DNA of 64,000 nt from Ambrosia x helenae (lineage: Eukaryota; Streptophyta; Magnoliopsida; Asterales; Asteraceae): the NCBI GenBank assembly GCA_030844895.1, contig CM061233.1, positions 87,009,563 through 87,073,562 on the forward strand. The letters run 5' to 3'. The notes beneath the pieces were generated by a model. It did not search any database. It was not told the DNA's origin and saw nothing but the letters and a program-made list of their open reading frames with translations. This document shows, one piece after another, positions 28,775 to 40,801 of this stretch (positions within the stretch are counted from its first letter, which is position 1; the number at the start of each line of letters is the position of its first letter). The position numbers and the translations under genes are program-made.

Positions 28775-31120
28775 GATTGGTATCAGAGCCATGGTAATAA
28801 GGAATTAGGTTATTAGAAAAATAATCTAGTCTATAACCATAGGATTATAACCAGTACTTGCTCCATTTACTTGCAACTATACTTGTTTCTTTTCTCTATC
28901 TCTATCTCTATCCTACTTCTTATCTCTACTTCAACCCCTACAAGATGATTATTCTCCATCACTGGATCTGCCCTTAGACTAATAGGACAAATTCTCAGGT
29001 CCTAACCTGAACTGCCTTGAAGATCCCGTCGAAGTTCTAGATTTTAATAACGAACACGTGCAATCTAGAAGGGTGAACGCCTGTATGCTGAGTTTTCTGT
29101 CTAGAACTGGCATTGCGCATAAATCCCAATCAGACGAGGGACCCGGATGCCTACATGGGAATTCTCGGGATGAGTGTTCACTTATAGGCTAAAGCATGTC
29201 TTCACTATGTTATTAAAATCTAGAAACTTTGATAAGTCAACGTTTTCGTTTATTCGTTTTCATTAATGAATAAATGATTACACTCACTTTTCTTAAACTA
29301 AGCTCTAAAATCTCAAAATTTTACAGCTTAAATCAATTCCATTTCATAATCATATATGGATTTCACAATCACACTTCATCTTACCATCTTAGCCACATGT
29401 TTGGTTATTTTCAACACCCTACCCAAACCATATTATTGCCTTTTTCAACATGTTACAAATTCTTAAAAATGCTAACCTCATACCTTAGCACAACACTAAA
29501 GATTCCTTTATATTGTCAAAATTTTCATCACCTATAAACCATGGAAAATACCTATTTTTGTCAAAAGATGCCCATAAACTTAATTTCTAAATTCAAATGT
29601 TTATTCATTAGCGTAACAAAGGATTTTTAGTATAATGTTACCTTGATCTATAAAACCTAATGCCGTGTTTAAAATCTCCAACTAACTTGAATATTTTAAT
29701 CAAAGCTCACTTAGTTTGTACTATTTAACGACTTTTGCTTTGTGTACAAAACCAATTTTGAAAAAAAATAAAATCCTCTCATCCATAGGAACAATATTTA
29801 GTCTCCAAATACCCCATTAACAACTACTTATTTTCAACTTGTTCAAATTTTTATAATATTTAGCATATACCACAACCATGTTTTCTCATACACTTAATTA
29901 TAACATTTGATCCAAACCCCACAATTTACACTGCTACATAATCTCCTTACTATAAAATAAACTCTTTATCAAATATCCTCACATTCACTATCTCTCACAA
30001 CCTTGATTCTGTTTCGAGATTTTTCATCATTCTCTCAAGAACTAAATTTATATTCTTTACCTTCTTGAACATGAACTAGATACCCATGATAACCAAACTA
30101 TTGAAACCCGATTGTTTGTTGCATACAACTTGATTCTTAGTGATACATGAGGATTTGATTATCTACTATAATTTTACTACTTGAAAACATAAGTAGATAA
30201 GTATGAATTATTTGCTATAGGCACACCTAGAGTCATTAACCTTGTCTAGGGCAACTCTATTACAACTCACACGCTATATTTGATTGTTGATTGCTTACAT
30301 GTACATAATATCAATTTGCAATTTATGTGTGAAATAATTGGTACACTTAATCAAACAATTGGTAGAGGTCATCATGCCTGCTCAACAGTCGGTAGAGGCC
30401 CTAACAACCTGCTCAATGACTGGTATAGGCTATCGCACCTGCTCAACAATCGGTAGATGTTCTTACTCACTGACTGGTAGAGTTCTTTTCCTGCTCAACA
30501 GTTGGACCTATTTTTGGATACATTGTAGACGATTCAACCACAAGGTTAATTGCATTATATTACATGTGTGTTTAGAATCATAGAAGGACACAAAACCCTA
30601 ATGTAAGGTAAATTGGTGATTACGGTCCGGAACGTAATCATGAACTTATAGGTACATTAAGGTAGTATGCAATTCTATTAAGGTTTTCGTAGATACCCAG
30701 TACGTTTTCAAAGTATCAGACGTGTGGTTGGTTAGCTGCGGTACACCCTTTATATAAACATTAATGATACCTTGAATATTAGACTGGGGGTCGGACTAAT
30801 AACAAACCCTAGTCATTTGATAGTTCATTTAGATTTTCCATAGTTAGACCTCTTAAATACTCCATTTACGTCCTTGAGACTTAGGATTTAATGTTCTTTG
30901 AATCTTAATTCCTCTTAGATACTCTTGACTGACCTAATCCAACTCTTATCCTCATCGAACCTCAGAACCCATTCGTATCTCTTATCCGAATCCGATTCGA
31001 AAACAATTTATCCTATTACCCATAAAATTATGCCATGCTTTAACCAAAACCATGTTCAGCCTTACTTAAATGTCTCTTTCAAAACAATTTCGAGACGAAA
31101 TTTCTTAAAGTAGGAGAGGA
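28775..31120 (+). mobile_element. Non-autonomous gypsy-type element body (primer site to polypurine tract)
   Basis: Primer-binding site TGGTATCAGAGCC at 28778-28790, leader blocks shared with the gypsy element at 11709-12238 (28795-28860 and 28975-29215), and the polypurine tract TTAAAGTAGGAGAGGA at 31105-31120. No ORF longer than about 90 codons, so it cannot encode gag or pol. 29237-30340 is AT-rich without signal. 30340-30510 holds an irregular tandem repeat. 30618-30780 is shared with the element at 51150-57407. The LTR upstream of the primer site looks like Cassandra, not like a gypsy LTR. Confidence 0.7.
30345..30510. repeat. Irregular tandem repeat, about 38-bp unit, four copies
   Basis: Units with the core CCTGCTCAACAGTCGGTAGA, diverged, at about 30378, 30410, 30444 and 30490. 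Interspersed GACTGGTAGAG elements. Confidence 0.65.
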
Positions 31121-31340
31121 TGTAACATCCAACAATTTCCATTTATTATTGTTATTTTATCTTTAATCATTTTAACCAATAAAATGCCATGGACATTTCT
31201 TTTACTATAAATTTTAAATTACTACAAATTTAGTTTGTATAATTTAAAATTTATAGTAAAAGAAATGTCCATGGCATTTTATTGGTTAAAATGATTAAAG
31301 ATAAAATAACAATAATAAATGGAAATTGTTGGATGTTATA
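31121..31340. repeat. 220-bp near-perfect palindrome with LTR-type ends
   Basis: Arms 31121-31221 and 31240-31340 are complementary over about 100 bases with a single mismatch (second base), around an 18-base centre. The ends TGTAACATCC and GGATGTTATA resemble gypsy/Cassandra LTR termini. GAGGA occurs directly on both sides (31116-31120, 31341-31345). It follows a polypurine tract exactly where a 3' LTR should start. A transcript would fold into a long duplex. Confidence 0.9.
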
Positions 31341-31345
31341 GAGGA

Positions 31346-32054
31346 CTTCGAATAGTTTTTCTTTTATTTAGTTTATTTTTAATTTATATGTATTTGTATT
31401 TCTATTTATATTTGCTTTTAATATTGTAAGTTTATTTTATTTATAAATAATATGTTAATTAATGTTTCTTAAAAAACTAAAAAATAAATATTTTAGTGAA
31501 GTGAATCAGTGGAGTGCTGCCTACAAAAAAGTAAATCAGTAAAGTAAATCAGTAAAGTGACATGGCAGTGCAGAATTGATTAAAATCAGTGAAAGAAAAA
31601 TAACTTAGTAGTAGTGCCCCTTGTGCCTTTACATTAATCAAAACCAAACAAAATCAACCATAAATAACTCTATATGATTATAAATCCATGTTAGACCACG
31701 CCTATCACCAAAAAAAACACATATTCAATTACCTTGTGAGGCAAAACATCACCTTTACCTGTCACTATAATAATATTAATTAAGAGCTAATGACATGGGA
31801 GAAAGAGCTTATTCAAAAAAGTCATACTAAAAAAAAGTCTTCCCTCCATTCCCATTCACATTAACTCACAAACATATTAATTCAATCCCTTTCACTTTCA
31901 CTCACAAGCCCATCCAAACCCATACTCATTACCACCATCACCAACCCAAAAGGTGGATTTTAATTCTCTCAATTTATACAAACACCAACAAGCCTTGGAT
32001 TCTCTTACAAGATTCAACCAACCTACCAAAAAGTTTCTATCTTTTTATTTTTTT
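31346..32054 (+). other. Upstream region of the NPGR2-like gene
   Basis: AT-rich, no ORF. 31500-31560 has short repeats of AAATCAGTAAAGT. The pyrimidine-rich, C-rich stretch from about 31840 to 32050 is 5'-UTR-like. No clear TATA box. Confidence 0.4.
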
Positions 32055-32266
32055 TTATTTTGATGATTCCTAATCAAATGGGTAGTGTTTGGTTTGATGT
32101 CTTGTGGGATCTTTCACCTCTTTTTTCCCCAAAAAAAGGTACCCATTTTCCAATTTCTACTGTTTCTTTTACCAGCTTTCTTCTTCTACTTACACTTTTA
32201 TCACCTCAATTTACGCTTCCTTTTTTGCTTTCTGAGCTTTTTGATTTACTGTCATGTACCACTTGG

Positions 32267-33092
32267 GATAAGAAAGTTTTGATCTTTCGTAAAAGGGTGT
32301 GGAAATTTGTGTTAAAGATTTGTTGGTTTGTGTTTGAAGTGACAGTTAAGTCCTTTATTCACTGTATATGACAAGGTAATGTAGAATCTTGATTGCCACT
32401 AGAGAGGTATTTGTATAAGAAAGTTTTGATCTTTTGTAAAAGGGTGTGGAAATTTGTGTTAAAGATTTGTTGGTCTGTGTTTGAAATGACAGTCAAGTCC
32501 TTGATTGACTGTATATGACATGTAAATGTAGAATCTTGATTCCCATTAGAGGGAGTGTTTGTATAAGAAAGTTTTGATCTTTTGTAAAAGGGTATGGAAA
32601 TTTGTGTTAAAGATTTATGGGTTTATGTTTTAAATGACATTTAAGTCCTTTATTAGTTTATTGATTGTATATGACATAGAAATGCAGAATGTTAATTGCC
32701 ATTAGAGGAGCGTTTGGGATAATAAAGTTTTGATTTTTTGTAAAAGGGTGTGGAGTTTTTTGTTAAAGATTTCTGGGTTTGTGTTTTAAATGACATTTAA
32801 GTCCTTGGTTGACTGTGTATGACATAGAAATGTAGAGTCTTGATAGCCATTAGAGCAGTGTTTGGGATAAGAAAGTTTTGATCTTTTGTAAAAGGGTGTG
32901 GAAATTTGTGTTCAAGATTTGTGGGTTTATGTTTTAAATGACATTTAAGTCCTTGATTGATTGTATATGACAATGAAATGTATAATCTTGATTGCCATTA
33001 GAGTAGTGTTTGGCATTAAGTCCTTGGTTGATTGTATATGACATAAAAATGTAAAATCTTGATTGCCATTAGAGTGTTTGGGATAAAAAAGA

Positions 33093-33139
<47 letters not shown>

Positions 33140-33265
33140 TAAAGGGGTGTGGAAAATTGTGTTAAAATTTGTGGGGCTTTGTTTGAAATTACCATTAGGT
33201 CCTTGGTTGAGTGTATATGACATAGAAATGTAGAATCTTGATTGTCATTAGAGGGAGTGTTTGGA
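32267..33265. repeat. Tandem array, about 150-bp unit, 6-7 copies, in the 5' intron of the NPGR2-like gene
   Basis: Copies marked by AAAGTTTTGATCTTTTGTAA start at about 32270, 32418, 32567, 32723, 32870 and 33084, with one partial copy near 33016. Each holds AAAGGGTGTGGA, TTAAGTCCTT and ATGTAGAATCTTGATTGCCA. The last full copy carries a T run of about 40 (33098-33138). Confidence 0.88.
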
Positions 33266-33323
33266 TTTTATTTGATTGATAATTTGGTTGTTTTTTGGAA
33301 AGATTGCAGATGTAAGGGGGGAA

Positions 33324-36289
33324 ATGAAAATCAAAGAGTGGATTAATAGATATAGAATCAAACTGAGTGGAAGATTGAGGAAGATGATGATGAAATGCTT
33401 TTACTCTGGGGAGCAGTTAGAAAGGAAGGAGATGAATGCTTCTTCGGAATCTTTAGCGACTCGCGACTTTTCGGCTAGTGGGTATTCGTCTCGGCCCGGT
33501 GAAGCTGATCCAAAAGTGGATAATAGCAATATAGAAGAGGCTGAATCGTCTCTTCGTGAGAGCGGTTTTCTTAATTATGAGGTAAAGTTTATTGGTTTTG
33601 ATTCTGCATTGATTTGGATAATATTGTTCTGAAACATGTTTGATCACTAGTATAGTATACAGTGAGTGCTTGCATTTGTGTTTTGGGACTTATTATATCT
33701 TATATGACTGTCTTGTTGACGAGTGGCGGGTTGAACTTAATGGATCTGGACATGACCCTTGCAATTTTTCTCTACCTATTTATGTAATCCATGTAATGCA
33801 GATATGGCCTGTGTAACATGTTTATGTTTATCTAAACGGCCAAACGGGTCAAGCATGGGTTGATGGGTCAAAATGGCTTAACGAGCCAATGGCTTAAACT
33901 GTTTAAAAGTCAACCTGCCTGCCTGCCTAAAACTTTTTTTGGATTGTTTTGCCTAATAAAGTTCATAAATAATCAAAATTTTCCGCCCACTCGAACATCT
34001 AATTATGTAATTATTAAAACTTCAAATGCTCAATGTTACAGCTGACAGCTGATTATCAAATTACTCAATATCACATAACCACTTTTATAACTCACATCCA
34101 AACACCCCCACAACAGTTTCAACCTGAACTGATACATCTTTGTAACTTACAGGAGGCAAGAGCGTTACTAGGTCGGTTAGAGTATCAAAAAGGAAACATA
34201 GAGGCTGCCCTTCATGTTTTTGAAGGAATCGACATTCCTGCAATAATTCCCAAAATCAAAAACTCACTTTCCAGAAGATCCGAACCACCCAGACGCCATT
34301 CGCAAAGCGATAACTCCCCACAAATGTCTGTTCATGCTATTAGTTTACTGTTTGAAGCCATTTTTCTCAAATCAAAGTCAATGCAAGCTCTTGGACGGTT
34401 TAAAGAAGCTGCTGAATCATGCAGAATAATACTGGAAACAATCGAATCTGCATTACCTGATGGATTTCTTGATTTTTCATCATATTTCAAACTTCAAGAA
34501 ATCGTTAACAAATCAGTCGAGTTGTTACCTGAACTCTGCAAACTAGCTTCTGATCCTCAAGCATCCATCTTAGCATACCGACAGGCCCTGCTTTACCATT
34601 GGAATCTTGATCATATAACGCGAATGAATATTGAAAAAGAGTTTGCTATATTTCTGTTATACAGCGGCTGTGATGCGAGCCCGCCAAATCTCAAATCCCA
34701 AATGGAAAGTTCCTATGCACCCAAGAATAATCTAGAAGAAGCGATTCTTTTGCTACTGATTCTGTTAAGAAAAACTGTTCTTGGCTTAATCGAGTGGGAC
34801 CCATCAATCTATTATCATCTTTGTTTTGCATTATCGCTTTCGTGTGATTTAACGTCACTTGCTCATCAGATTGAAGAATTCCCACCTGCAATTCTTGAAA
34901 GAAAAGAAAGGTACAATACTTTAGCATTGTGTTACTATGGCGAAGGCGAAGAAATTGTATCTTTAAATCTTTTAAGAAGTTTGTTTAATAATAATAATAA
35001 AGAAAACGAGAACCGCCATAGTTATGCTTTTGAAATGTTACTTGCTTCCAAGATTTGCTCCAAGAATTGTGGAGGAGAATCTGATGTCATCGACGAAGGA
35101 ATTGCGTACCTTCAAAAATTAGTTACAAAATTCGAAGGGAATTGCGAGGAAATGATAAGTGTCGCTAATTTCTTACTTGGAATCTCACTTTCTGCAAAAT
35201 CAAGAACTTCTAGTTTGGATTCTGAGAGGATATCAACACAGATGGAAGCTCTAACCGTGCTTGAATCTGCACACAAAATGATGAAACATGAAGATGCTAA
35301 TGTTTTGTTTAATCTTAGCCTTGAATATGCAGAAAATAGGAAGTTAGATATTGCTCTTTATTATGCGAAACAGCTTGTGAAAATTGAAGCTGGAGCTAGC
35401 GTAAAAGGATGGATTCTTTTAGCGCGTATTTTATCCGCTCAGAAACAATATTCGGACGCAGAGAATATAATAGACGCTGCTTTAGATGAAACTGGGAAGT
35501 GGGATCATGGTGAACTTTTAAGAACAAAAGCAAAGTTACAGATTGCACAAGGCGATTTAAAGAGTGCTATAGAGACGTATACTCGTCTTCTTGCAGTTCT
35601 TCAAGTGCAAAATAAGAGCTTTCGTCTTCATAAAAAGCTATCAAAGGTAGTATAAATGTATGGTACAAATTCGTAATTTTCTTGTCTTATTTCAAATAAT
35701 TTGGTTAACTAAATCAAGATTCCGGCTTTACCCTTCTTTTCAGAAGAGTGACAAAGAAAGAGGGCTAGAAATGGAAACATGGCATGATCTTGCAAATGTG
35801 TACACTAGTTTGTCACAATGGCGCGATGCTGAGGTGTGCTTGTTGAAATCTAAGGCCATCGATCCTCATTCGGCTTCTAGGTGGCATGCCACAGGTACTG
35901 ATTATCTAATCGCTTTAAGTTAGCAACCATGTTTACGCAAATTATTCAAAAATCATTCTTTGAACATTCCAGGCTTACTCCATCAAGCCAAAGGTCAAAA
36001 GGAAGAAGCGTTGACTTTTTTCGAGAAGGCATTAGATGTTGATCCAAACCATGTTCCTAGCCTAATATCAACCGCCACTGTTCTTAGAGAACTCAATGAT
36101 CAATCACTTCCGGTTGCTAAAACCTTTATAACCGACGCACTAAGGCTTGACAGGACAAACCCGCGTGCATGGTTCAATCTTGGTCTGGTTCACAAGGCAG
36201 AGCATGGTGCATTGGCTCTAGAAGCTGCTGAATGTTTTGAGGCTGCAATCATGCTTGAAGAATCTGAACCAGTTGAACCTTTCAGATGA
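33324..36289 (+). CDS. NPGR2: NPGR2-like TPR protein (no pollen germination related 2)
   Basis: Exons 33324-33581, 34153-35646, 35744-35894 and 35973-36289 join in frame to 739 residues, with GT-AG introns. The start is the ATG after a splice acceptor at 33308, giving MKIKEWINRYRIKLSGR; an upstream 5'-UTR exon probably lies near 31960-32139. The N-terminus has MMKCFYSGEQL and NIEEAESSLRESGFLNYEEA, diagnostic of NPG1/NPGR proteins. TPR repeats follow (EARALLGRLEYQKGNIEAAL, LYYAKQLVKIEAGASVKGWI, and ALDVDPNHVPSL near the end). In Arabidopsis the family binds calmodulin; NPG1 is needed for pollen germination, and NPGR2 is placed at the plasma membrane with PI4K-type lipid signalling. All exons are intact. 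It is convergent with the bL28 gene 876 bp downstream. Confidence 0.93.
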
Positions 36290-37164
36290 CCTGAGTCCAA
36301 AGTCCAAATCTCAACAACATTGGTCAATGACATGACATTTTGTTTCACCACAAGATGACTAGAGATATAGTTTGTTTAGTTTGTGTTGTGAAAGGTATTT
36401 ATTGTATTTTTTATATATGTATATGTACATTAAGTCCATAATTAATCTATTTGGTTTTTTGTCAATGATTCAAGGTAAGAGAGGTATTTGGATGTATGTT
36501 TTGAAAGGGATATATTTTTTAGTTAGAAGTTGTTAAATCCCTAGTTTAAGTGTTTAGAGAAATTTGATTATTCGAGAAAATAATATATGTTCTTAGGAAG
36601 AAATGACAGTCGTGTCAAATGAATCATGTCGGGTTGACAGGTGAATCAAATGAATTGACTTGTATATTTATTCGTGTCAAATGTATCACCTTAAATCAGA
36701 CACACGTAAAATTGTGAAACCTTAACAAAATTGGTTTAACCCATTATTCTAAACGAGCCAAATGAGTTGATGCATTGTAATTAAGTTGTAAATATGTTAA
36801 ACATGTTTAAATGTTGTATAAATGTGTTAAACAGGCCGTAAACGGGCTAACGGTTAAACACTTCGCGTGGGCATGATCCATTTCGAAATGTGTCAGGAAT
36901 TGCCACCCAAAAATAAATTTCCATCCCTAAATAATCAGATAATCAAAATCACAATCTGCTCATCGAAGCGTTTATTACATATTCGACGATTCAAAGCGCA
37001 AACCCAAACACCTCTAAATTAAATCTTAGAAACCATCTTTTGATAATCTTTATCCAATTTGAACACTCAGCAACAGTAAACAGGAAAACAAGATTTCATT
37101 TCAAAAGGAAAATATGAGTAACAATTTGAACATGAACAAAACAACATTGTGCAAGGAAATCAAA
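36290..37164. other. Convergent intergenic region between NPGR2 and bL28 genes
   Basis: 3' UTRs of both genes on its edges. 36600-36900 holds a degenerate MITE-like sequence with GTGTCAAATGAAT and its partners, and AACGGGCTAACGG. No ORF. Confidence 0.5.
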
Positions 37165-38706
37165 CTACTTCTTGCTAAGATCAATTCCAGCCTTCTTCGC
37201 AACAGCATCTAACCCGTTTTTCTCAATGGTTTTCAAAGCTTTAGTTGATAAACGCAGCTTCACATAGCGTTTGCCAGCCTCCCACCACACTCTTTTGTAC
37301 TGCAGATTCACAAACTGCAACTTCTTCGTCTTGTGGTTTGAGTGCGAAACAAGGTTTTTCGTGTTTGATTTCTTTCCGTAAACGGACAGATTCTACCTGA
37401 AAATTTCCCATTTTTTCAACAACATTGTATACCCACCAACATATTATTAACTGAAGACCAATTAGATTAGATCAACTAAGAGGGTACTTTCACATAATCA
37501 GAACAGGTTTCACTATACCCAAACCTTCACCCCCTAATTTTTAGTATTCCAATAAACACACATCCAAACACAGAATTCCAGTAACTGAAATCAACCCAAT
37601 TATCGCATATGTATATATGTCCAAGAACAGCCACATTAACAATCATTTGAATGTAGATAAATCAATTGGCATCACAAAAGGAATAAAATCATATCAACTT
37701 ATAGGACACTTCCACATAACCAAAACAGGTTCCACTATAATTGTAACACCTTAAACAAATCTCACATCATTATCTTCTGTTTTGCAAGGTTTAAAAGTAC
37801 GGAAACGAGCCTCGAGGTGTCTTCCCTTCGCCTCACAAGGCGTGAGCCTCGATGCGGAATCAAAAAATTATATATCATATAAAAAATAAAACACTAACTA
37901 ATTTCATCATCAAAAACACGCATAAAAGAAGACATGAAATTTCACAAAAAGTCTAAAACATCAAAAGCAAACCTCAAAACCCTTGAGGCACACCTTTTCT
38001 TACCGCCTCAGGCCTGTGAGGCGCACCTAAAAAATAACCCCCGAGGCGACGCCTTAGACTCGTTTTTGCCCTGAATCGCCTTGAGGTGCGCCTCAAGCCT
38101 CAAGGCGTGCGCCTCGACCGTTTTTTAAAAACCATTTTAAAGAACGAAAATCATTTTTTTTTAAAGATCGAATATCAGTTTGAAAATACTTTTTTATTTA
38201 TATCGATAATAATGAATTTTTCTATAAATATTAATAAACTTATGATATTTGACATTTTCTCCCCACGTACTCGCAACTCCCGAGCAGACCGACAACCATG
38301 GATATATGTTACAACACGCAAACACACAATTCAAGTAACTAAAACAAACCCACTAATCCCATAACCAAATATGTTCAAAAACAGTCACAATAAAATTTCC
38401 ACAAATTAACCCCCAATTCAACAAAGAAGCAATAAAAAACAATAATTTAAGAAAACCCAGTTGAGAAAGAAACATCATACGAGCAACTGGCTGAACAGGG
38501 AGCTTAATGGTGGTGGAAATGTTGTTGGGTGAAACACATTGGTCAAAAGAAATCTTGAGGCCACTTAATTGGGAAGTAACAAACCCTAGCTCTGAAACAG
38601 TCTTTGAATTGGGTTTTAATGTTATTGATGATGATGATGATGATTGAGGCTTCAAGAAGCATAAGGAGGAAGCTTGTACAGTCGCTGACGCTGTAATTAG
38701 CGACAT
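37165..38706 (-). pseudogene. RPL28: Plastid ribosomal protein bL28 (50S L28) gene with one-base deletion
   Basis: Exon 1 (38706-38481) encodes MSLITASATVQASSLCF..., a Ser-rich chloroplast transit peptide, then ELGFVTSQLSGLKISFD as in other plant plastid L28 precursors. Exon 2 (37396-37165) encodes the ribosomal domain, ending KTIEKNGLDAVAKKAGIDLS-KK. The splice join (GCTC/GTAGA) restores RRICPF. Then one G is missing at about 37379-37382: TTTACGGAAAG stands where a Gly codon is expected, and the next stop follows soon. Everything after the deletion is otherwise open and conserved for about 70 residues. Either this is a very recent null allele or an assembly error. The predicted full protein is about 152 residues. 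It is a component of the chloroplast large subunit. Confidence 0.85.
37784..38135. repeat. MITE-like GCCTC-repeat element in the bL28 intron
   Basis: Begins near AAGGTTTAAAAGTACGG and ends near GACCGTTTTTTAAAAACC. It is full of GCCTCAAGGCG-type inverted repeats at both ends (37805-37855 and 37985-38120), with an AT-rich middle. The GC-rich, CpG-rich ends contrast with the surrounding intron. No clear duplication. Confidence 0.6.
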
Positions 38707-38838
38707 TTTTGTTCACAATGTTTTATCTTATCTTCTTCACAAGGGATAATAAGCAATGGAAGCCTATCTTTTGTTATTATGAGTTTGTCTTTAAATTTAC
38801 ATATTACCCCCCATATAATTTTATAAACACCAACTCGA

Positions 38839-39259
38839 TAGGGTGTAAATGAGACGGGTTGCTCTACGATTGTAAACGGACTGAATGAAAATGGACAAGT
38901 CATTGTTTGTGTTCGTTCATTAAAGAATAAACATGTTTATGAACGATTCACGAATACAAATAAATGTTCATGATCATAGATGAGTGTAAACAAAGGTTAT
39001 ACATTTAGTTTAAAATAAAATCTGTATTTTTTCATCAAAAGATTAAAAAAAAAACCCACTAAAAATAAATAAGTATTTAACAAAACTACTATCCGAACGT
39101 TGACATAATTAACACAACAAGCTTTAACACAAACTAAGTTTATCGAAAGGAATTTCTTGTTTGTGTTTGTTCAATTATTAAACGAATGAACATAAACAAA
39201 TTTACCGTCGAACAGTTCACAAACCATTCGTTGAACGTTTTGGTTCGTTTACAACCCTA
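38839..39259. repeat. Degenerate hAT-type MITE
   Basis: Ends TAGGGTGTAAATGAG and GTTCGTTTACAACCCTA are imperfect inverted repeats of the TAGGGGTG hAT class. Subterminal copies of AAACGAATGAACA and its complement. Target duplication not recognisable. Confidence 0.5.
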
Positions 39260-40490
39260 GGTTGTTATGTTTTAACTTATAGGATCTTGAACCAGTTCGC
39301 TTCGTTTTGAGCTTTCGTTTTAAGCTCAAGCATGGTTTATGAGTAATTCTCAAGCTTATGCTCGAGTTCCCCTCGTTTATGATTTATTATTAATGCATAT
39401 ATTTATCGTGTAACTTTTATTTATAATATGATATATGTTGTTTAATTATTTCATTAAAAATTTCAAGCTTGAGTTCCAGTTTCATGGGTAATAGTAACAA
39501 TGGTAATCGTAACATGTTAATATAGTTCTTCTAATTAAAAATGATCGTTTTTTGTAACACATTAAAAGTTTATGATTGTTTAAAAACTATGGGGAGTAGT
39601 TGGTTTAAAAGTTAACAATATGTTCAAAAGTTGTATTATTTAAACTTTTAAAATTATGTTAAATCAGTTTTTTGTCCTCCTTACATGTATTATAATATAG
39701 TATAGATATGTAAAATAAAAAAAAATGTATATAATAGGCCCTTTCAAGCACGCAAGACTACTTCAACTTTTTTTTTTTTTTTTATGCTCAAGCTCATTTA
39801 AGGTCGGCTCAATTTAAGTTTTTGTTAACCGAACTCAAACAGTTCATGAACAACTCAACTCATTTACGACCTAGAAAATGGTCAATTTCATTTATTTCTA
39901 TCAATCTATCATTTAGTGTTTCCAAGACAATGGAGTTGATAAGTGTGCATTATCCCCATACCCTAGACACGAACATGTTGTCACCCATATGAGTTGTAGA
40001 GGGTTATATGATTCATAAAACGCCACTTTTTTGAAGAAAGCCTCAACCCTGTCACATCAGTTAATTCTTGTAGTTATATGACCAGTATAGTTACATACGA
40101 GTCACATGATAAATCAACTATACGAGTCGTATATCTATACAAGTTGCAATATTGTCAACATGTATAGTATAGGATGGTAGACAAATCTGACATCACTGAA
40201 AAACTATCTGAGTTAGAATTGTAAATGACCTGAAAGTTCAGTAAACTATTTGTGAACTATGCCGTGAGAATTTGGTAGATGCTCGTTTGTTTATTAAAAT
40301 AACGAACATGAACGATTGTTTATTTAGCTAAACGAACATGATACTTAAGGCAAACGTTTGTTAAAGTTGACCAAAGTTTAGGCAATTTTACTAAGTCACC
40401 TTATGTGTGGCCCAAGGGTGGGGTAAAGTGAACGACCGCCCAGAGCCCAATCTCCCAGAGGGTCCATTATACAAAAACAACTATATATTA
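39260..40490. other. Intergenic, mostly unrecognised
   Basis: AT-rich. Fragments resembling the preceding MITE (AAACGAACATGA) at 40270-40360, and AGCTCAAGC-type repeats at 39300-39370 and 39780-39860. No ORF or RNA gene seen. Confidence 0.4.
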
Positions 40491-40492
40491 TA

Positions 40493-40530
40493 CTAGGTTA
40501 GAGTTTCGTGTTAACACACGGTACATGCCC
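40493..40530 (-). other. Possible Helitron 3' terminus (minus strand)
   Basis: Minus strand hairpin CGTGT-GTTA-ACACG, then GAAACTCTAAC, then CTAG followed by T. The layout matches the terminus at 28440-28468. No 5' end was identified, so the element's extent is unknown. Confidence 0.35.
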
Positions 40531-40801
40531 AAGTCAAATGAAAAAAAAAATTATAAAGATTGTAGCATACAAGTTTTATTTATTGAAAGTTACTTGCATG
40601 CAAAATATCATAAAAAAGTTTAATGTTACTCAATAATAAATATACGAATCAACAAATGGTTGATGTGGAGTGATTTAAAAACAAATAATGAAATGAATAA
40701 TAACATATTTATTGTAACGGAATGCAAATGAACATTAACATTATCTTAATGCCATTCAAAACCAATAACTATTTTCGGCACCAAGCTTTTGAATATCCAC
40801 C

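Noticed and set aside
30345..30510. CRISPR-like regularly spaced repeats
   Set aside because: The units are diverged and contiguous with no unique spacers, in a plant nuclear retroelement.
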